This document shows positions 30,901 to 42,220 of a stretch of 64,000 bases of DNA, piece after piece. Location: the NCBI GenBank assembly GCA_951394045.1, contig OX595985.1, forward strand, positions 4,154,001 to 4,218,000, in the 5' to 3' direction. The stretch's first letter is position 1. Every line of letters starts with the position of its first letter. The stretch is from Nitzschia sp. DOCU1 (Eukaryota; Bacillariophyta; Bacillariophyceae; Bacillariales; Bacillariaceae). The translations under genes were made by a program, and so were the position numbers. The notes beneath the pieces are model-generated. The model did not search any database, was not told the DNA's origin, and saw only the letters and a list, made by a program, of their open reading frames with translations.

Positions 30901-31382
30901 CAATTATCGAGCGAGTTCACCAAACCATAGGGAACATGATTCGCACTTTCGAGTTGCAAAACTCCGAAGACACGGAGTCACTGGACGGAGTCCTTGCAGC
31001 CACTATGTTCGCAGTACGCGCAACGTATCACACAACGATGCAAGCGACGCCAACACAGTTAGTGTTTGGCCGCGACGCTATCCTAAATACCCGGTTCGAA
31101 GCTAACTGGAAATTAATTAAGGAACGAAAGGAATCTCGTATTATCCAAAATAACACAGCTGAAAACAAGACGCGAAGAGTTTACCGGTATCGCGTAGGAC
31201 AGAAGGTAATGGTCCGTAATGAACAATCCCGTAAGTATGGGACGAATCCTTATAGCGGTCCGTATGAGATCGTGCACATTAATGACAATGGCTCTATTCG
31301 CATCAGAAAAGGAGCGGTGCAACAAACATACAATATCCGGAATCTGCATCCGTATGAGGAACGCGATGCTGCTGACGAGTGA
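27945..31382 (+). CDS. pol: Gypsy B2 Pol (protease, RT, RNase H, integrase)
   Basis: About 1145 residues, fully open. Protease ALLDSGGSG and MIIGRDLMQELG. RT with FINDFRELNKRIKRKPYP and VYIDDLLEL (Y-I-D-D). RNase H with IHTDASHTQLGAVL, ERELLAIVETL and FTDHKNL. Integrase with HP-GETRTEQ, CKSCPTCQ zinc pair, and core D (LCVDLIGP), D (IYDRGTEF), E (NSIIERVH). After integrase comes a short GPYEIVHINDNGSIRI tail (SH3-like C-terminal domain) with no chromodomain. The copy looks coding-competent. B1 is the same gene split by copia C. Gypsy H Pol is a diverged relative. Confidence 0.94.
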   Translation, partial: RCEPVTTCEYEYNSNNSGELNDYTSFIQRDDVQQMESFYNSDSVTSATQNSQKSHASRNFVKPTKSRSFSSLDACLAEAQRERELYLLNTIRGSRTVGSNKRQKSSHLVPITFARVNQRGGRRQQVVTVKALLDSGGSGCLWKKSSASKLKIKTQKATTVFTTMSGSYKCTERVTTQLSLPELHDDRLIEWDFHLADDLGNYDMIIGRDLMQELGLVIDFKAMEVEWDDARMPMKEIDATTATSYHVHERGHVDEMSDRVKEILDAKYEKADARSIAREQAHLRKDEQSKLEQLLAKYQTLFDGTLGRWRGAPYDIELVEGAKPYHARAYPVPKAYERTLRDEVERLCQVGVLKKVNRSEWGAPTFIIPKKDGTVRFINDFRELNKRIKRKPYPIPKIQDLLMKLEGFQYATSLDLNMGYYHIELSPDSKKLCTIVLPWGKYEMQRLPMGLSNSPDIFQEKMGTLFEDLEYVRVYIDDLLELTTGDFDDHLEKLEVIFKRLKDTGLKVNARKSFFARGELEYLGYWITRDGIQPVAKKVEAIHAMKAPTNKRELRKFIGVVNYYRDMWIRRSEVLAPLSALTSKEAKWQWGPVEQNAFDTMKRIISKQTLLTYPDFNIPFEIHTDASHTQLGAVLSQRGKPIAFYSRKLNPAQTRYTTTERELLAIVETLKEFRNILLGQRIRVFTDHKNLTYKEFNTERVMRWRLLIEEFGPELVYIKGEHNVVADALSRLDLDDRAFPESHLNEFLAGDELPRDAFPLTYKNIARMQNADRALLSKVRTNPRYSVKVYRGGGKKRELIVREDKIVLPTSLQKQCVKWYHEMLCHPGETRTEQTIRQHFYWKNIRGDVERICKSCPTCQLTKRKTIKYGHLPPKAAEIDPWDTLCVDLIGPYKIKQLGSKKTLQLWCLTMIDPATGWFEMVRIANKEAFSIASAAEMAWFTRYPWPQKIIYDRGTEFMGEFRRMVREDYGIMTKPITARNPQANSIIERVHQTIGNMIRTFELQNSEDTESLDGVLAATMFAVRATYHTTMQATPTQLVFGRDAILNTRFEANWKLIKERKESRIIQNNTAENKTRRVYRYRVGQKVMVRNEQSRKYGTNPYSGPYEIVHINDNGSIRIRKGAVQQTYNIRNLHPYEERDAADE

Positions 31383-31397
31383 GCTCTTAGAAGCCCT

Positions 31398-31412
31398 TGT
31401 CATGGGGGCGCA
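31398..31412 (+). other. Polypurine tract of gypsy B2
   Basis: TGTCATGGGGGCGCA before the 3' LTR, as in B1. Confidence 0.65.
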
Positions 31413-31869
31413 TGCAGTACACTAGAATACCCCTCTAGATCTAACAAGAAGTTAGAACGTTAGAATGTTGTAACATTGGAATGTTAGAATGTTCGAACGA
31501 TGAGTACACACAATGGCCTACGTGTAGTACCAACATACCTCAGATACATACCTGGCTGACGTCGACTTGGTCGAATGTCTGTGGACGCACGGACGGACGG
31601 GCAAGGCCGGCGCGGCTGACGAGCAATGACGACGACAACGGCGAGCGCGGCGAGCCGTCGACGTCTACTACTGGAATAGAACTTCCAACGGTATCTAGCT
31701 ATGGACCTTGAAGAGATTCGAGAAGCTAGATCGGTGGGAGTTGTATCCAACGCATGTAGGATGCGTTGAGGAAAGACCCTGGTGGTCTAGGAGCGATAGA
31801 ATCAGCGATAACTTAGATCTCACAATTATTTCCACTACAACTTTTTCATCGTACTTTCAGCGTAGTGCA
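31413..31869 (+). repeat. Gypsy B2 3' LTR
   Basis: 457 bp. Octamer array at 31452-31499. Shares the 3'-LTR-specific variants (AAGAAG, GACGAG) with the B1 3' LTR and has one extra change (GAATGTCTG). Confidence 0.92.
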
Positions 31870-31873
31870 CGCC

Positions 31874-33259
31874 GTCGGCATCATCACCCTTGGAGGAGGA
31901 TCTCTTCTTGTCTTTAGCCGTGCCTTTGCATTCGGAGGGCTTGTGGCAGCGCCAGCGACCGTCGCATTTGCCTCCAGTAGCTACGCCGCACCAGTACCAA
32001 TCCTTTCCATTGTGCTGCTTGGCTTTCTTGAGTTCGTCCTTCTTGGGTTCTTCGTTGTCGGCGAGCCACTTAGGGCGCTTGTCGGTCTTCAAGGAGTACT
32101 TCCCGTTCTTCTTAAGTGCGGGCTTCGGGGATTCCTTTGCCTTCTGCTTTTTGTTCCCGCCTTCGCGGTTCTTCTTCAGCATCTTGCTCAATTTGGCCTG
32201 CATAGCCATGATTTGTTCAACCTCAGGGTTCTGGGCCTCCCAGATTTCCTTATCTTTTCGTATTTTGTACCTCGTAGCTGCGAGGTCCATTAAGAGTTCG
32301 GGTGTCATCGGCTTCCCTTCTTCCCAGTCACTTTGTTTGTCGCCAATATAGCGAACGAACTCCCTGTCCGAGCATGCCAAATAGCCCTTAAATAAGTGCG
32401 ATAAGAGGTCGCTGGACGTCTCGCCACGTGCGTTCAGTCCCTCGACCATCGTCTGGACATATGTGTTGAACTTGAGGATGTCGTTTCCGACCTGAGTGAT
32501 GTAATCGTCGAGGTTCGAGAGCTTGGTTCGAATCATGCCGGTGGTGGCGTTTGAGTCTAAGTAGGACTCTCGGATGAGAATCTTGAGGAACACAATTCCT
32601 GATGGGAGAAGGGCGCAGTCTTCAGTCCTCTGAAACATATAGAGGTCCTGGTATTGATTGACCTTCGCCTTCGCGCTTGTGCTCAGTAAGATTCGGTCGT
32701 CCTGTGCCTTGCGCGTCTTTGTGGTCACAAAGAGTTCAGCAACGTCCCTCACTCGGTTCAAGGTGATTTGACCATAATCCTTGAGGATGTTGAGAGGGCT
32801 TTGGTTCAAACCAGGTCGCATCCATAGTATCCCGTCGTTGCGATCCCATCCGAACTCGTTCGCTCGTTCACCCAGCAACTTCATAAACTGCTGGAAGCCT
32901 TCGGGGGTTCCATCGTAGAGCTCTTCATGGAGCTTCTTCGTTGCGTCCCTGTAGTGATGGTAGTCTTCCTTCTTGATGTAGTCAAGTAGCCTCGCCGGTT
33001 GGTAGGTTCCCGGTGTAAGGCTGAACCCTGCCCACGAATCCATAACTTCTTCGTCGAGGGGGTTTTCGACCTCCGACTCCTCGGACTGCTTTGTTTCTTC
33101 CGACTCGTTCGGCTCCTCCGACTCCTTCGATTCTTCGACTCCTCCGCGTCGTACCGCAGGCGGCGGTGGCGGGGGGTCATCTGGAGCGGGAGCTCCTTGT
33201 CCTTGGGCTGCGGCTCGACCTCGCCTTTGAGCCTGGCGGTTGCTTGAGCGACTGGCCAT
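31874..33259 (-). pseudogene. gag: Copia A Gag (copy 2), C-terminus cut off by gypsy B2
   Basis: Duplicate of 20714-22099, with one noticed amino-acid change (KPALKKNG for KPAVKKNG). Same Glu/Ser-rich N-terminus, Gag core and C-x7-C-x5-C-H-x4-C cluster. Its tail is at 26110-26265. The part of copia A encoding most of Pol is not present next to this copy. Confidence 0.85.
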
Positions 33260-33284
33260 GGTGGATGTTGATTTAGTTGCGTTA

Positions 33285-33298
33285 GCGCAGAGGAAGCG
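33285..33298 (-). other. Primer-binding site of copia A (copy 2)
   Basis: GCGCAGAGGAAGCG, a segment of initiator tRNA-Met, as at 22125. Confidence 0.68.
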
Positions 33299-33614
33299 TG
33301 TTAAAATAACCGGTTCGTAAACAGGTTATGGGCTTGCTTTTAGAACGTTTGGTTCTTAGTATTATGAGCTCGTTTGAGCATCTACTTTCTAATCTTGCGA
33401 TCTTTCGATCGTGCATTTTCTGATCTTGCGGAAGCTAGTCTGAGTCTTGACGGAAGTCTTTACAATCTTGTCGCTTCCGCAAGACTAGCTCTCTTCCGGA
33501 TCCTCTAGTCGTTCTGCGAATAGTACTGAGTCGTGAGACCCAGTCGATTCGAGTCACTAGTTGACTCGTCCGAATGGCCTTCAAACCATTCATTCGAATC
33601 GACGTAATCGAACA
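33299..33614 (-). repeat. Copia A 5' LTR (copy 2)
   Basis: Duplicate of 22139-22454. Confidence 0.75.
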
Positions 33615-33725
33615 CAAGAGTAATAAAGGTCATTGCAACAAAATATTATGGCATTACAGCACGGGATACGGACACCCGGCTTGACTAACTTGACTACAAG
33701 CTGCCACTCCTTCGGGGAAATAACG
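33615..33725 (-). repeat. Copia E 3' LTR, truncated (copy 2, parental position)
   Basis: Duplicate of 22455-22565. The sense strand starts CGTTATTTCCCC after the polypurine tract. Confidence 0.65.
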
Positions 33726-33920
33726 GTCCCCTCGATGGGAGACGGAGCTACTAGGGATCCGATCACATCGCACTATCCTCGTCCAAGACCATGACCATCA
33801 ACCTCCAGTAGGACCACCATCATCATCATTATAATCGACCGAGGTACCTGCCCCATCGCAGGACGTCCGACACAAACAGCCAACAAGGTTTGGCCATCCC
33901 CTCGACGAGTCGGACGCGAA

Positions 33921-35222
33921 CTAGAACAATACCTGTCTAGCAAGCTCCTTTCGCTCCGCCCCATTTTGTATCTTGGTAAGCATGTTGGCCAGGTTCGCCT
34001 TGGTATTGACATAGCCGATGCGAAGTATATCAGCCGCAGCCTTCGACCGCACGTAATGGTACGCAATCGAATTCGACTTTTTCTTCAACGTCGACTCGGT
34101 CACGCTTGTATTGCAAACAACCGACATATTATCCACGAGAACATGGGCATACCCATCAATTGGCACACCCAGCATTCGTAGTTTGTAGCGTAGGGCTTCC
34201 AAGAGCTCAACGCCTGTCTTCAAAGCCATAAACTCCGAGCCAAAAGAGCTCGTTTCAATAGAATTTTGTTTCTTCGAATACCAAACAATTGGGGCACGAT
34301 TAACCCAAATTAATACACCTGTTCTTGATTGACGAGTAATAACGTTAGCGGCATGGGAAGCATCAACAAACATGACAATTACCACGGGTTTTCCAAGGGG
34401 AGTTGGCGCATCAGGCGGCCAATCATCACTCGCCCAGGGATAAAATTCTTTCCATTCATGCTTGGGCAAATCCGGTAAGTGGTCCGGATACCCATCATCC
34501 ATGACAAGGTTAGATCGCTCATGATTATTCAAATATGCGAAAACGTGGAGGGCTGCCTTCAGATGACCATCCCTCGGACAGGCATTGTACGCAGCCAGCA
34601 TCGATGTCTCAGCACAAATGTCAATCCGACCGAGCTCCACAATCCAACGCAAAATTCCGACACACTGCATATAAAAAGTAGCGCCTTCATCATTGAGTAG
34701 CGGGGTAACATCCAATTCCGGCTTGTAACCTGAAGGAAATGGTGCGCTTGCCCCAGATTTTAATTCCAGTTCCATCTGCGCGAGCCTCGATTTAATCACA
34801 CGAATTGACTCCTTGATGTAGTCCCCCGAACCAATCGCCCATTTCGGTTGAGGGTCACCATCGATCCAAAACTTTGAAATTGTTGCACCAAGATATCGCG
34901 TAGGCTCTCCAACCGAGTCCTCTTTCAGCAAGAAACGCTTGTTGAGATCATCAAGAATAGATTTTGGGTCCATACTTATCGCGAGCAAATCATCCGTGTA
35001 GACCAACAGATACTCATAATATTTTTCACCATTCGGCTTGACGGCCTCTCGGAACCAAACATCCATATCAGCACGGCACGGAGTGAACCCCAATTCCTCT
35101 CGAAGAGTCTTGGCGCAGTAACTTCTCCATGAAAATCCTGCAGATTTTAATCCATAGAGTGCCTTTACTATCACAGCCGTCTTGCCTTGTAGTGCTCCGA
35201 ACTCAGGTCCAAGTATAGTGTG
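33921..35222 (-). pseudogene. pol: Copia E RT end and RNase H (parental copy)
   Basis: RT from ILGPEFG through YTDDLL, then RNase H with the catalytic-type residues in MFVDASHAAN, TSSFGSEFMAL and the C-terminal ADIL/LANMLTK region; stop at 33921. The frame is fully open to the D insertion point. The 5' neighbour segment is at 42870-44526, 7.6 kb away. Confidence 0.9.
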
Positions 35223-35353
35223 TGTCAGGATGAAAAACTATACTATCATTATCTCTATCGTCATTGGGGAGATGGATGGATGTGAGAGGCTCGGGGAAGG
35301 ATGATGTGCAACGTCAGTTGACCCTGGAAGTAGTCCAGTGAGTCAATCCTGAC
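35223..35353 (-). repeat. Copia D 3' LTR (parental copy)
   Basis: About 130 bp with GTCAGGAT/ATCCTGAC inverted ends; polypurine tract GAGGAGGAGG just inside. Confidence 0.8.
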
Positions 35354-35425
35354 CTCCTCCTCGACTGTCTGATGTAACATCGCCTGACACTCTGCCTCCT
35401 CCCAAACTCGGAAAAAGGAACTGTG

Positions 35426-37340
35426 TTAATACATAAATCCATCGACAAGCGGTCTGAAAAGATTGGGGCCCAATGCCTTGGTACAAATGTCTGCAAGGTT
35501 TTGGGTGGACGGAAGCCAGTAGGAATTCACAATCTTTGCAGCAATCGCTTCGCGGACGAAGTGATAGGAGATAGCGACATGCTTCTTCTTAAGTTCGCCT
35601 GCTGCCTCGGAAGAGCTCTGGAAAACACTGCGGTTGTTTCCAAACAAGTTGGTGGGTTTGTGAACTGGGACACCAAGGCAACGTAACATGTACCGCAATG
35701 CCATTGCTTCTTCGACTGCAACACGCTGCGCCATGAATTCCGCCGTGTAAGTGCTGGTAGCGATGCACCCTTGCCGGCGGCTGAGCCATACTATGGGCGT
35801 TTTACCAACGAAAGCAATGAGACCGGTGATCGAGCGACGGGTTGTTTGATCATGAGCATGATCGGCATCGTAAAAGATGGTCGTCTCCAATTCCCTACCC
35901 ACGGCTAGGGGAAATCTCTCATCGAGCTCCTCCTTTGCCCCAGGGTAATCTTCCAAGAAATCTTCATGAAAGGACGGATCTGGCTTTTTGTTGGTCCACT
36001 CAATGGGGTCGGAGTCAACCAGGATGCGTCGGTTGGGAAATGCTTTCAGGTAGCCAAAGAGGTGTAGTGCTAGCTCAAGGTGGCCCTGGCGGGGAGTAGC
36101 GTTAAAGCGGCTCAGTGAGGACGTGGCAAAATTAAGATCAGGGCGGCCGATAGTCACTGCCCATTGTGCCATGCCAATTAAGGCTTGGTATTGGCGGCGA
36201 CCATTTTGGTCAAGAAGCGGGGTCGTATCTAATTCTGGGTGGATACCATCGGGAAGTGGTGTTTTATGTGGTCGCAGTACGTAGCCTTCAGGAAAATCGT
36301 GTTCGATGCGGCGAATACACTCTTTTGCATACGTTTGGCAGCCAAGAATCCACTTCTTAGCATCATGCTCGAAGCGGTTGTAATTCAAACCCAGATAATA
36401 ATCCGGAGCTCCACTCTCTTTGAGCATGAAGGCGCCAGCAATTTGATCCAACCAACGCTGTGGATCGGCTGCGGCGACTTTAAAATCATCGACATGGGTA
36501 CAAATATAATCGTATCCGGATTCATCCTCACGGAGGCGCATCCAAACATCACGATCGTACCGTGTTGCCGAGAAACCCATTGTTCTCAAAAAATCTGAAA
36601 ACGTATTTCTGAAGGCCCTACTACTGGTCCGTAGGCCATAGAGAGCTTTATTCAGAGTAACAACGGCCTCGGATTTTTCGCCAAATTCAGGAGTGGCAAC
36701 ACTCCATACTTTTTCCAAACATTTGGCGGTTATGAATGCGTTGCCAATGTCGCCATGCAGGATCGTCAGGCCGTCTCTGTGGGCAATCAGATCGATCAGG
36801 CGAACACTCACAGTCTTGACTACCGTGGACCGTGTTGATATATCGCGAGGATCTACCAGGTGGCCACCGATAGTGAGCCGAGCTTTCTTTCTCCCAGACT
36901 GCTTTACCTCGTAAATCATTTTCAAGGGAGCAAACTGGTATTCCTGTCCGGGTTTGTAGTCGGGCGCATGAAATGTGAAACAGTCGAGGGCTATCAGCGA
37001 AGCAATTTCTTTTCTTACTGCGTCTTGCCAGGCCGTGTCACCGCTAGCCTCATCTAGTGCGATCGCATCGGATAAAGTATTCGGGATTTTCACGGCCCGG
37101 TTTGGAGCGTTTCGGTCGGCGGCGTTGTCCACCAACCACTGGGATCCTTCGTACGGACGATGTTGGGATCGAAGGATCCCTTTCACAGGATTCAACAAGT
37201 GAAGTAGTTGGGCACCAAACTTGTTGTGTTTTGTCATCACGGCGGATTCGCCGAACGACACGGTCGAGTTGTCGTAGAAAATTCCGGGCCCATCGTTGGT
37301 GACGACCAGAGGAAAACCGTTGGTGGGTCGTTCCAACTTT
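35426..37340 (-). pseudogene. pol: Copia D RT and RNase H
   Basis: Open frame covering RT from the DAIALDEASGDTAWQDAVRK region (start of the copia RT domain), through LKMIYEVKQSGRKKARL, HGDIGNAFITAK and THVDDFKVAAAD (H-V-D-D in place of Y-V-D-D), to RNase H (IFYDADHAHDQTTR, STYTAEFMAQRV, NLADICTKALG). It is the most diverged RT in the window and unlike those of A, C, E and F. Upstream the frame shifts near 37340 relative to the chromodomain-like segment. No integrase core lies upstream. Confidence 0.85.
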
Positions 37341-37661
37341 ATGGCATAGAATATAACGAGCTGTCTCGAGGGGATGGTCTTGTTGCATAACCGATACAGG
37401 TAGCCAAGACCGTTTGTCAGTTGTCCACTGCACTTGGAAATAGAGCGTGCCATCGCGAAATTCGTGTGAACAAATTTTCTCAAAAATGTCACTTGAATCC
37501 ATAGCTGCATCCTCCAAATGATTCAAAACTGTTTCATGTAGTGACGGGGAATTTATTTCGTCATCTTCACTCTCGCTCACGACAGACTCATCATCATCTT
37601 GAGCTATCGGAACGGGCTGTGTGGACTCCTCTGGATGCATATCCGGAGTCTTTGTGGCCAC
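37330..37661 (-). pseudogene. Copia D chromodomain-like segment
   Basis: In another frame from the RT. After an acidic stretch (DDDESVVSESEDDE) it reads EKICSHEFRDGTLYFQVQW, SWLPVSVMQQDHPLETARYI. This resembles the chromodomain/integrase C-terminal pattern (…I..H....G.LYF.V.W.....SW.P.......P...A.Y). Such modules usually end the integrase and may guide integration. The catalytic integrase part is missing here. Residues beyond ARYILCHKV in this frame are shadow sequence after the frameshift. Confidence 0.55.
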
Positions 37662-38008
37662 AGGTCGAACAGTGAGGATTGGTTCTGCACGTATCTCAGC
37701 AGAGGTCGGCTATTATTTGGGCGATAGGTGTGTCGTTCAACCTCGAACTCATCATTTATTTTTGACTGGGGAAGATGACGATCCTCATTACAACGGTTAC
37801 GCCACTTCATCAAAAGAGAGTAAAGACCTTTAGAAAAAGCCTGGTCCCATCCGGGTGGAAGGTCTGGAATATTCCAAAGGGACAAGCCGCCTCCAGCCTT
37901 CTGGTCTTTATACGGTTTGGTGCCTTGGAATTTTCCACGAACTGGAGTGCGACGGGACGTATTCACCGGTGTGCTACCATCCACATGTTCTCCGTGTTGG
38001 ATATTCAA
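37662..38008 (-). pseudogene. Copia D, frame-shifted segment after gag
   Basis: Continues the gag region in a shifted frame (from HGEHVDGSTPVNTSRR). Contains WNIPDLPPGWDQAFSKGLYSLLMKW, which I do not recognise. Protease and integrase would be expected about here, but only 350 bases separate gag from the chromodomain-like segment. Confidence 0.45.
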
Positions 38009-39165
38009 GGTAAGGTGTCCGTACGGACTCGGATGTCACTCAAAAGTTGGTCGACGGAACGGGTAGGGTCCACAATTATTTTCTCACGGATTGCCTCATA
38101 TTCATCCAATTGGATTGCTTGGAGTAACAGACACCGAAGGGTCTGATGGTCCTGTGCTAAGGACGCCCCATTTCTTTGGAGCTTTATCAACGTACTCTTG
38201 AAGTCAGAGATAAAGGTCGTAGGATTAGTCGATAAATCCAACCTGATTTCCATGAGCTTGCGAATTAGGAACAAAGTAATATTGGCCTTGTTAGAGTCCG
38301 TATCACAGGCAGTGTGGAGGCTCCTCCACAATTTGTACGGGTCCAAGTCATCCTGGGCAAACAAGTCCTCACCCAAGTGCTTGGCATTACCGTCTGCCAA
38401 GGCTTCACGCATTGCAAAGAAGACTCGTTTCGCAACAGTAGGGTAGCGAGAAGCAAAAGTAGCATCGGTAATGGCATCTCGTAGATCAGCTTTACCCAGC
38501 TTGTTCTCGACATCGGGGTACCAATTGTACCACTCGCCCAAGTCGTTCTTGAATGGTAGCAATGTTGGGACTTCCAATTTCTTCGTCTCGGTAGGAAAGG
38601 CAACTTTATGTTGACTAACATCCTTTGTGGCCAATGCCGGAAGGACATGTTTCAAATAGTCCGTATCCAACGAGATAGAAGTGTTTACACGGGAAAAATC
38701 CACCACATGCTGGAGCCTGTTGGCCCTGGTAGGGAGTTGTAGGGTTGGAAAGTCGTCACCAAGTTTTGCCACAGCCTCGGAACCAGTGATGGAGGACAAA
38801 TCAGCAAAACAGGCAGCGCCCAAGATCTCAACAAGGAATTTATCGAGTTCTTCCAACGCAACAACATTTTTGGTGGGGTCATATGTAGACCCCAACACAA
38901 TGGAAGCAATGATTTTCAACTCACGCAAAACAAACTTTGCCTCGTCGTCATAACTGGATGGGGCCAGATGGCGGTCAACCACAACACTACCGTCCGTGTT
39001 AGTACGGAGTACGGCAGGAGTTACGATTTGTAGGGAGCTCGGCCTTCGGCATGGGGTTTCCGTACGAGTGCGTTCGTAGAAACGACGCTCACCATCAGCT
39101 ACCAGGTACGATACCAGGTATCGGTAGTTGGCGTACGGACCACCATGCCTAAGACTCTTGACCAA
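38005..39165 (-). pseudogene. gag: Copia D Gag-like protein, start codon missing
   Basis: 386 residues, open from a TTG codon with an in-frame TGA four codons upstream and no N-terminal ATG, so the gene start appears lost. The helical Gag features include LPFKNDLGEWYNWYPDVENKL, RVFFAMREAL and LDLSTNPTTFISDFKSTLIKL, typical of Ty1/copia capsid regions. No zinc knuckle is visible. It ends in TGA at 38005-38007 with a frame shift to the next segment. Confidence 0.65.
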
Positions 39166-42100
39166 TAGGACCGATCACGAAGCAGCTGCAGTCGCGGGTT
39201 TATCTCTACGACTATCCTTGCTAGAGACTATGAAGTAGCATCGTCATTCGTAGAATACAATTTAGCATTGTTTCAAGTACTGCTAGTGGAGATGTGAGGA
39301 ATACCCGGGGAGATATGGTAGTTGCTGTAGAGCAAACTGCTCAAGGTAGCTAAATTCAGCAAGCAGTTCTTGTTCTGCAGGTCTATGGTGAGATCTTTAC
39401 GAATATTTCTGCTACTAGAGACTATGAATGTGCCATGGGGACACTGAATCAAGGTGCTTTAAAAGGTACTGTGGTTGCTGCTCACGAGTTGCCATTCAAG
39501 CTCAAGTGAATACTGTACGCACTTCCTCATGGAGGCGGCGGCGATGGTGATATCAACACCAGTACTAGTAGCGCTAGATCATTGAGCATGATGATAATAA
39601 GCAATACGCTACTTCACGGCAGCAACACCAGTACTAGTAAAGCATCATATCAAACATTTTAGTGACTTCACTTCAGGAGCAGCAGCATGACTCCCGTCAA
39701 AATACCCCACAGATGCGCAGTTGAGCAAAGAATTGCAAACAGTATTTGCTATCACTTTAATTGTAGCAATTACTATACCCCACTTGGGCACCAGTAAGAT
39801 ACTAGTAGCTACAGTAATGATTTGAGCCCTTGAGAAATGAATTGTGACCAGGCAATGGTCGTCCGATGTTGATAAAATCTAGGCCTGGCGGCACTGAACA
39901 TTGGTACATGCCATGCAGGTCTGAATTAACGTAGTTTAGAAAAGTAAGCTACCAGTAGTGCTGGTTTTGATGCACATAGTTAAAGACAAAAGATAGATGA
40001 ATGAAGGTGAGGTTGTGACATGCACTCCTATTGCATGCAAATCCCACACAAAATGTGGAATGCTATGCATGCACTAAATGCACGTAGTTTATGCTCATGT
40101 CTTTACCGTTATTACGACATGCAGGAATATTTGCGAAGTTCCGTGTAACTGAGGACCATCATAAGAGGTGCACTAAATTCTACTGTACCGTGCTGTCGTC
40201 AATCCCACAAAAACAACAACCACAAAACATCTTGTCATCATGATTATTATAGACTGCCATCATGGTAAATTTTAATTTCAAGACAATACATTGCTAGGCT
40301 TGCAGTGGTTAGTAGAAGGGGACAGGTATGTGCATTTGTGCCAAATACTCCCTTCCTCCTGCCAACTTTCTATTACCACCAAAGGTGTGATTGTTTCCTT
40401 CAATGACCGCCAATGACCCGAGTCAAGTGGAGTCAACATAGAAGTTGGCAGTTGGAAATCATGTTTTACTCTCAATAACTACTATTGGGTTGTAGCAAAG
40501 GTAAGCGTGCTTTGTCACATTCAGTAATGGCATGAAGGTGGATTGAATTGCTCACTAACTCTTCTTTTACTCACTGCATTACTTGTCCTGTCTCTTCTAC
40601 ACAATAATAGATGAAAATTCATGAGTTGCCATCAAGAATATTGCACCACCCAACAACAATCATCCAGTAATTGAAGAAGATTAGAAAAACAGTGACCACC
40701 ACAACAAAAGTAGCATTCCTCATTTTCAATCCTCCAGTGGACATGCCGCAACAAGGGACTGTGCATGTCAAAATTGTTGAGCACTATCCCTACTTGGAAT
40801 ATTTATAATTTCAAAAGAATTGGAGAGCTATGATAAGGAGTGCAAAGAACAATGATAAATCCATTGTAAAAGAAGGAATGGACAAATGAAGAGCAAGTAG
40901 AAACAAGGGAGCAGAAGTCAAACAATGTCGAGTGCTGGTGGAGTCGAGAGAATGATACTAGACCAAGGACAACCACCACAAGGATTACAGCCAGTAACAA
41001 TGAAGGCTGCCAAGGCTGAGGCTCACTAGCTTTTTGTTTTTACTGATTGACTATTATTCTCAGAATGCTATTGAGTTGCCAACTATGGTTAGAAGAAAAA
41101 CTTGCTCTACTTCAAGCATCTTGGCAGCAGCCCAACTCCCTCCTAAACTCACTCAATGAAATTGATGAGGGATGCAAGCACAAAGCTTGGTTTATTGCCA
41201 TCTCTGTAGCTGTGTAGACTACTACTAGGGCTGGTGATCCATGATGGGTAAAAAAGTTGGATGAGTCGTGAGACTCAGCTTGCTGTCCAGGTAGCCATTT
41301 ATCGCTCTGGCAATTTGGCGAGATTGTTCCTTTTCTATCATCCAGGTTGCTGCTAAATGGATATTGTACACTTGTTGCTGCTTTAATAGTAGTATTAGTA
41401 CTGTCTTAATACTGTAGAGAGATTGTAATCTTGCTTTCCTGCAGTATAGTTCTTGAGGGGGGTGCTTCTTGCACATCACCACCATGCGGCAGCGGCAGCA
41501 ACTTATTAATAGATGACGCAGATGGACAACCAAATGAGGACTAGTGCAATCCTTTGCATCGGCAGATTTGACGTTAATAGCCTAGTAGTAGTACAACCCC
41601 TGGTGGGGTACTCCTTCGACTAGCTATGCATAGTACTACCAGCAGCACTCCTAGTAGCTAGTAGTAGTACTACTATTAAAGCAGCAAAAAGTGGCGCTAT
41701 CCATTTAGCAGCTACCTGGATGATCGGAAAGGAAGGATCTTGCCAAATGGCCAAAGGGATTGCTGAGCCTCACGACTCATACTAGTAGTATTGTGTTTTA
41801 CTTGTTGTTGTAGCACTACTAGTAGAACGGCAGCCTACTGGAGCTACTTCCGTACTAACTACTGGTGCCACGAGGACCGCCCTAAAGCAGGGAAGCCTTC
41901 AGTGCATCATCCTACCTGTGCCCACGGTGTCACTCATAGTAGGCACTACTAGTAGTAGTGCTGCTTTAATAGTAGTAGTAGTATAGTAGTAATACTAGCA
42001 CCTCGTCAAAGCAGCTAGTAGTAGCCAACTACTACTAACACCAGCAGGTGTCTGGTGAGCTATGCTGGTACTATAGTAGCTAGTATAGCTATGAAGTTTA

Positions 42101-42220
42101 GTGCTGTATTGTACTCTAGTTGCAAATAGCATGCAGCCTTCCCTTTCCCCACAGCGGGCCAGGATGGGGTAAAAATTGCCAACTTTTTGTACGCAATTTT
42201 TACCTTTGTTTGCACTTTTC
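39166..42220. other. 3-kb gene-free, AT-richer region inside copia D
   Basis: No ORF longer than about 100 codons and none that resembles a protein. Composition is unlike the flanks: A/T-rich with many scattered CTAGTA/AGTAGTACT trinucleotide-type runs (for example around 39560-39640, 41580-41700, 41930-42010). It may be a separate non-coding insertion into the copia D 5' region, or a long leader. The lost gag start at its left edge favours an insertion. I find no clear terminal repeats. Confidence 0.4.

Larger units (their letters stand above)
26266..31869 (+). mobile_element. Gypsy B2: complete Ty3/gypsy retrotransposon
   Basis: 5604 bp with 457-bp LTRs (26266-26722 and 31413-31869), PBS-like site, Gag, in-frame TGA, full Pol and polypurine tract. 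The target duplication is CACC/CGCC, with one mismatch that arose after duplication. The two LTRs differ at four visible sites. Each LTR is closer to its partner in B1 than to the other LTR of B2, which shows that B inserted before the duplication. This is the intact reference copy for the family. Confidence 0.95.
25623..36782 (+). repeat. Tandem duplication, copy 2
   Basis: Starts with ACGTTCACTCG (copy of 7917) and ends with CTCTGTGG (copy of 25622). Beyond 36782, copia D continues uninterrupted, so this end is the parental arrangement. The left end at 7917 is likewise continuous with copia A. The join at 25622/25623 is therefore the new junction, and it shows no clear microhomology. Confidence 0.92.
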
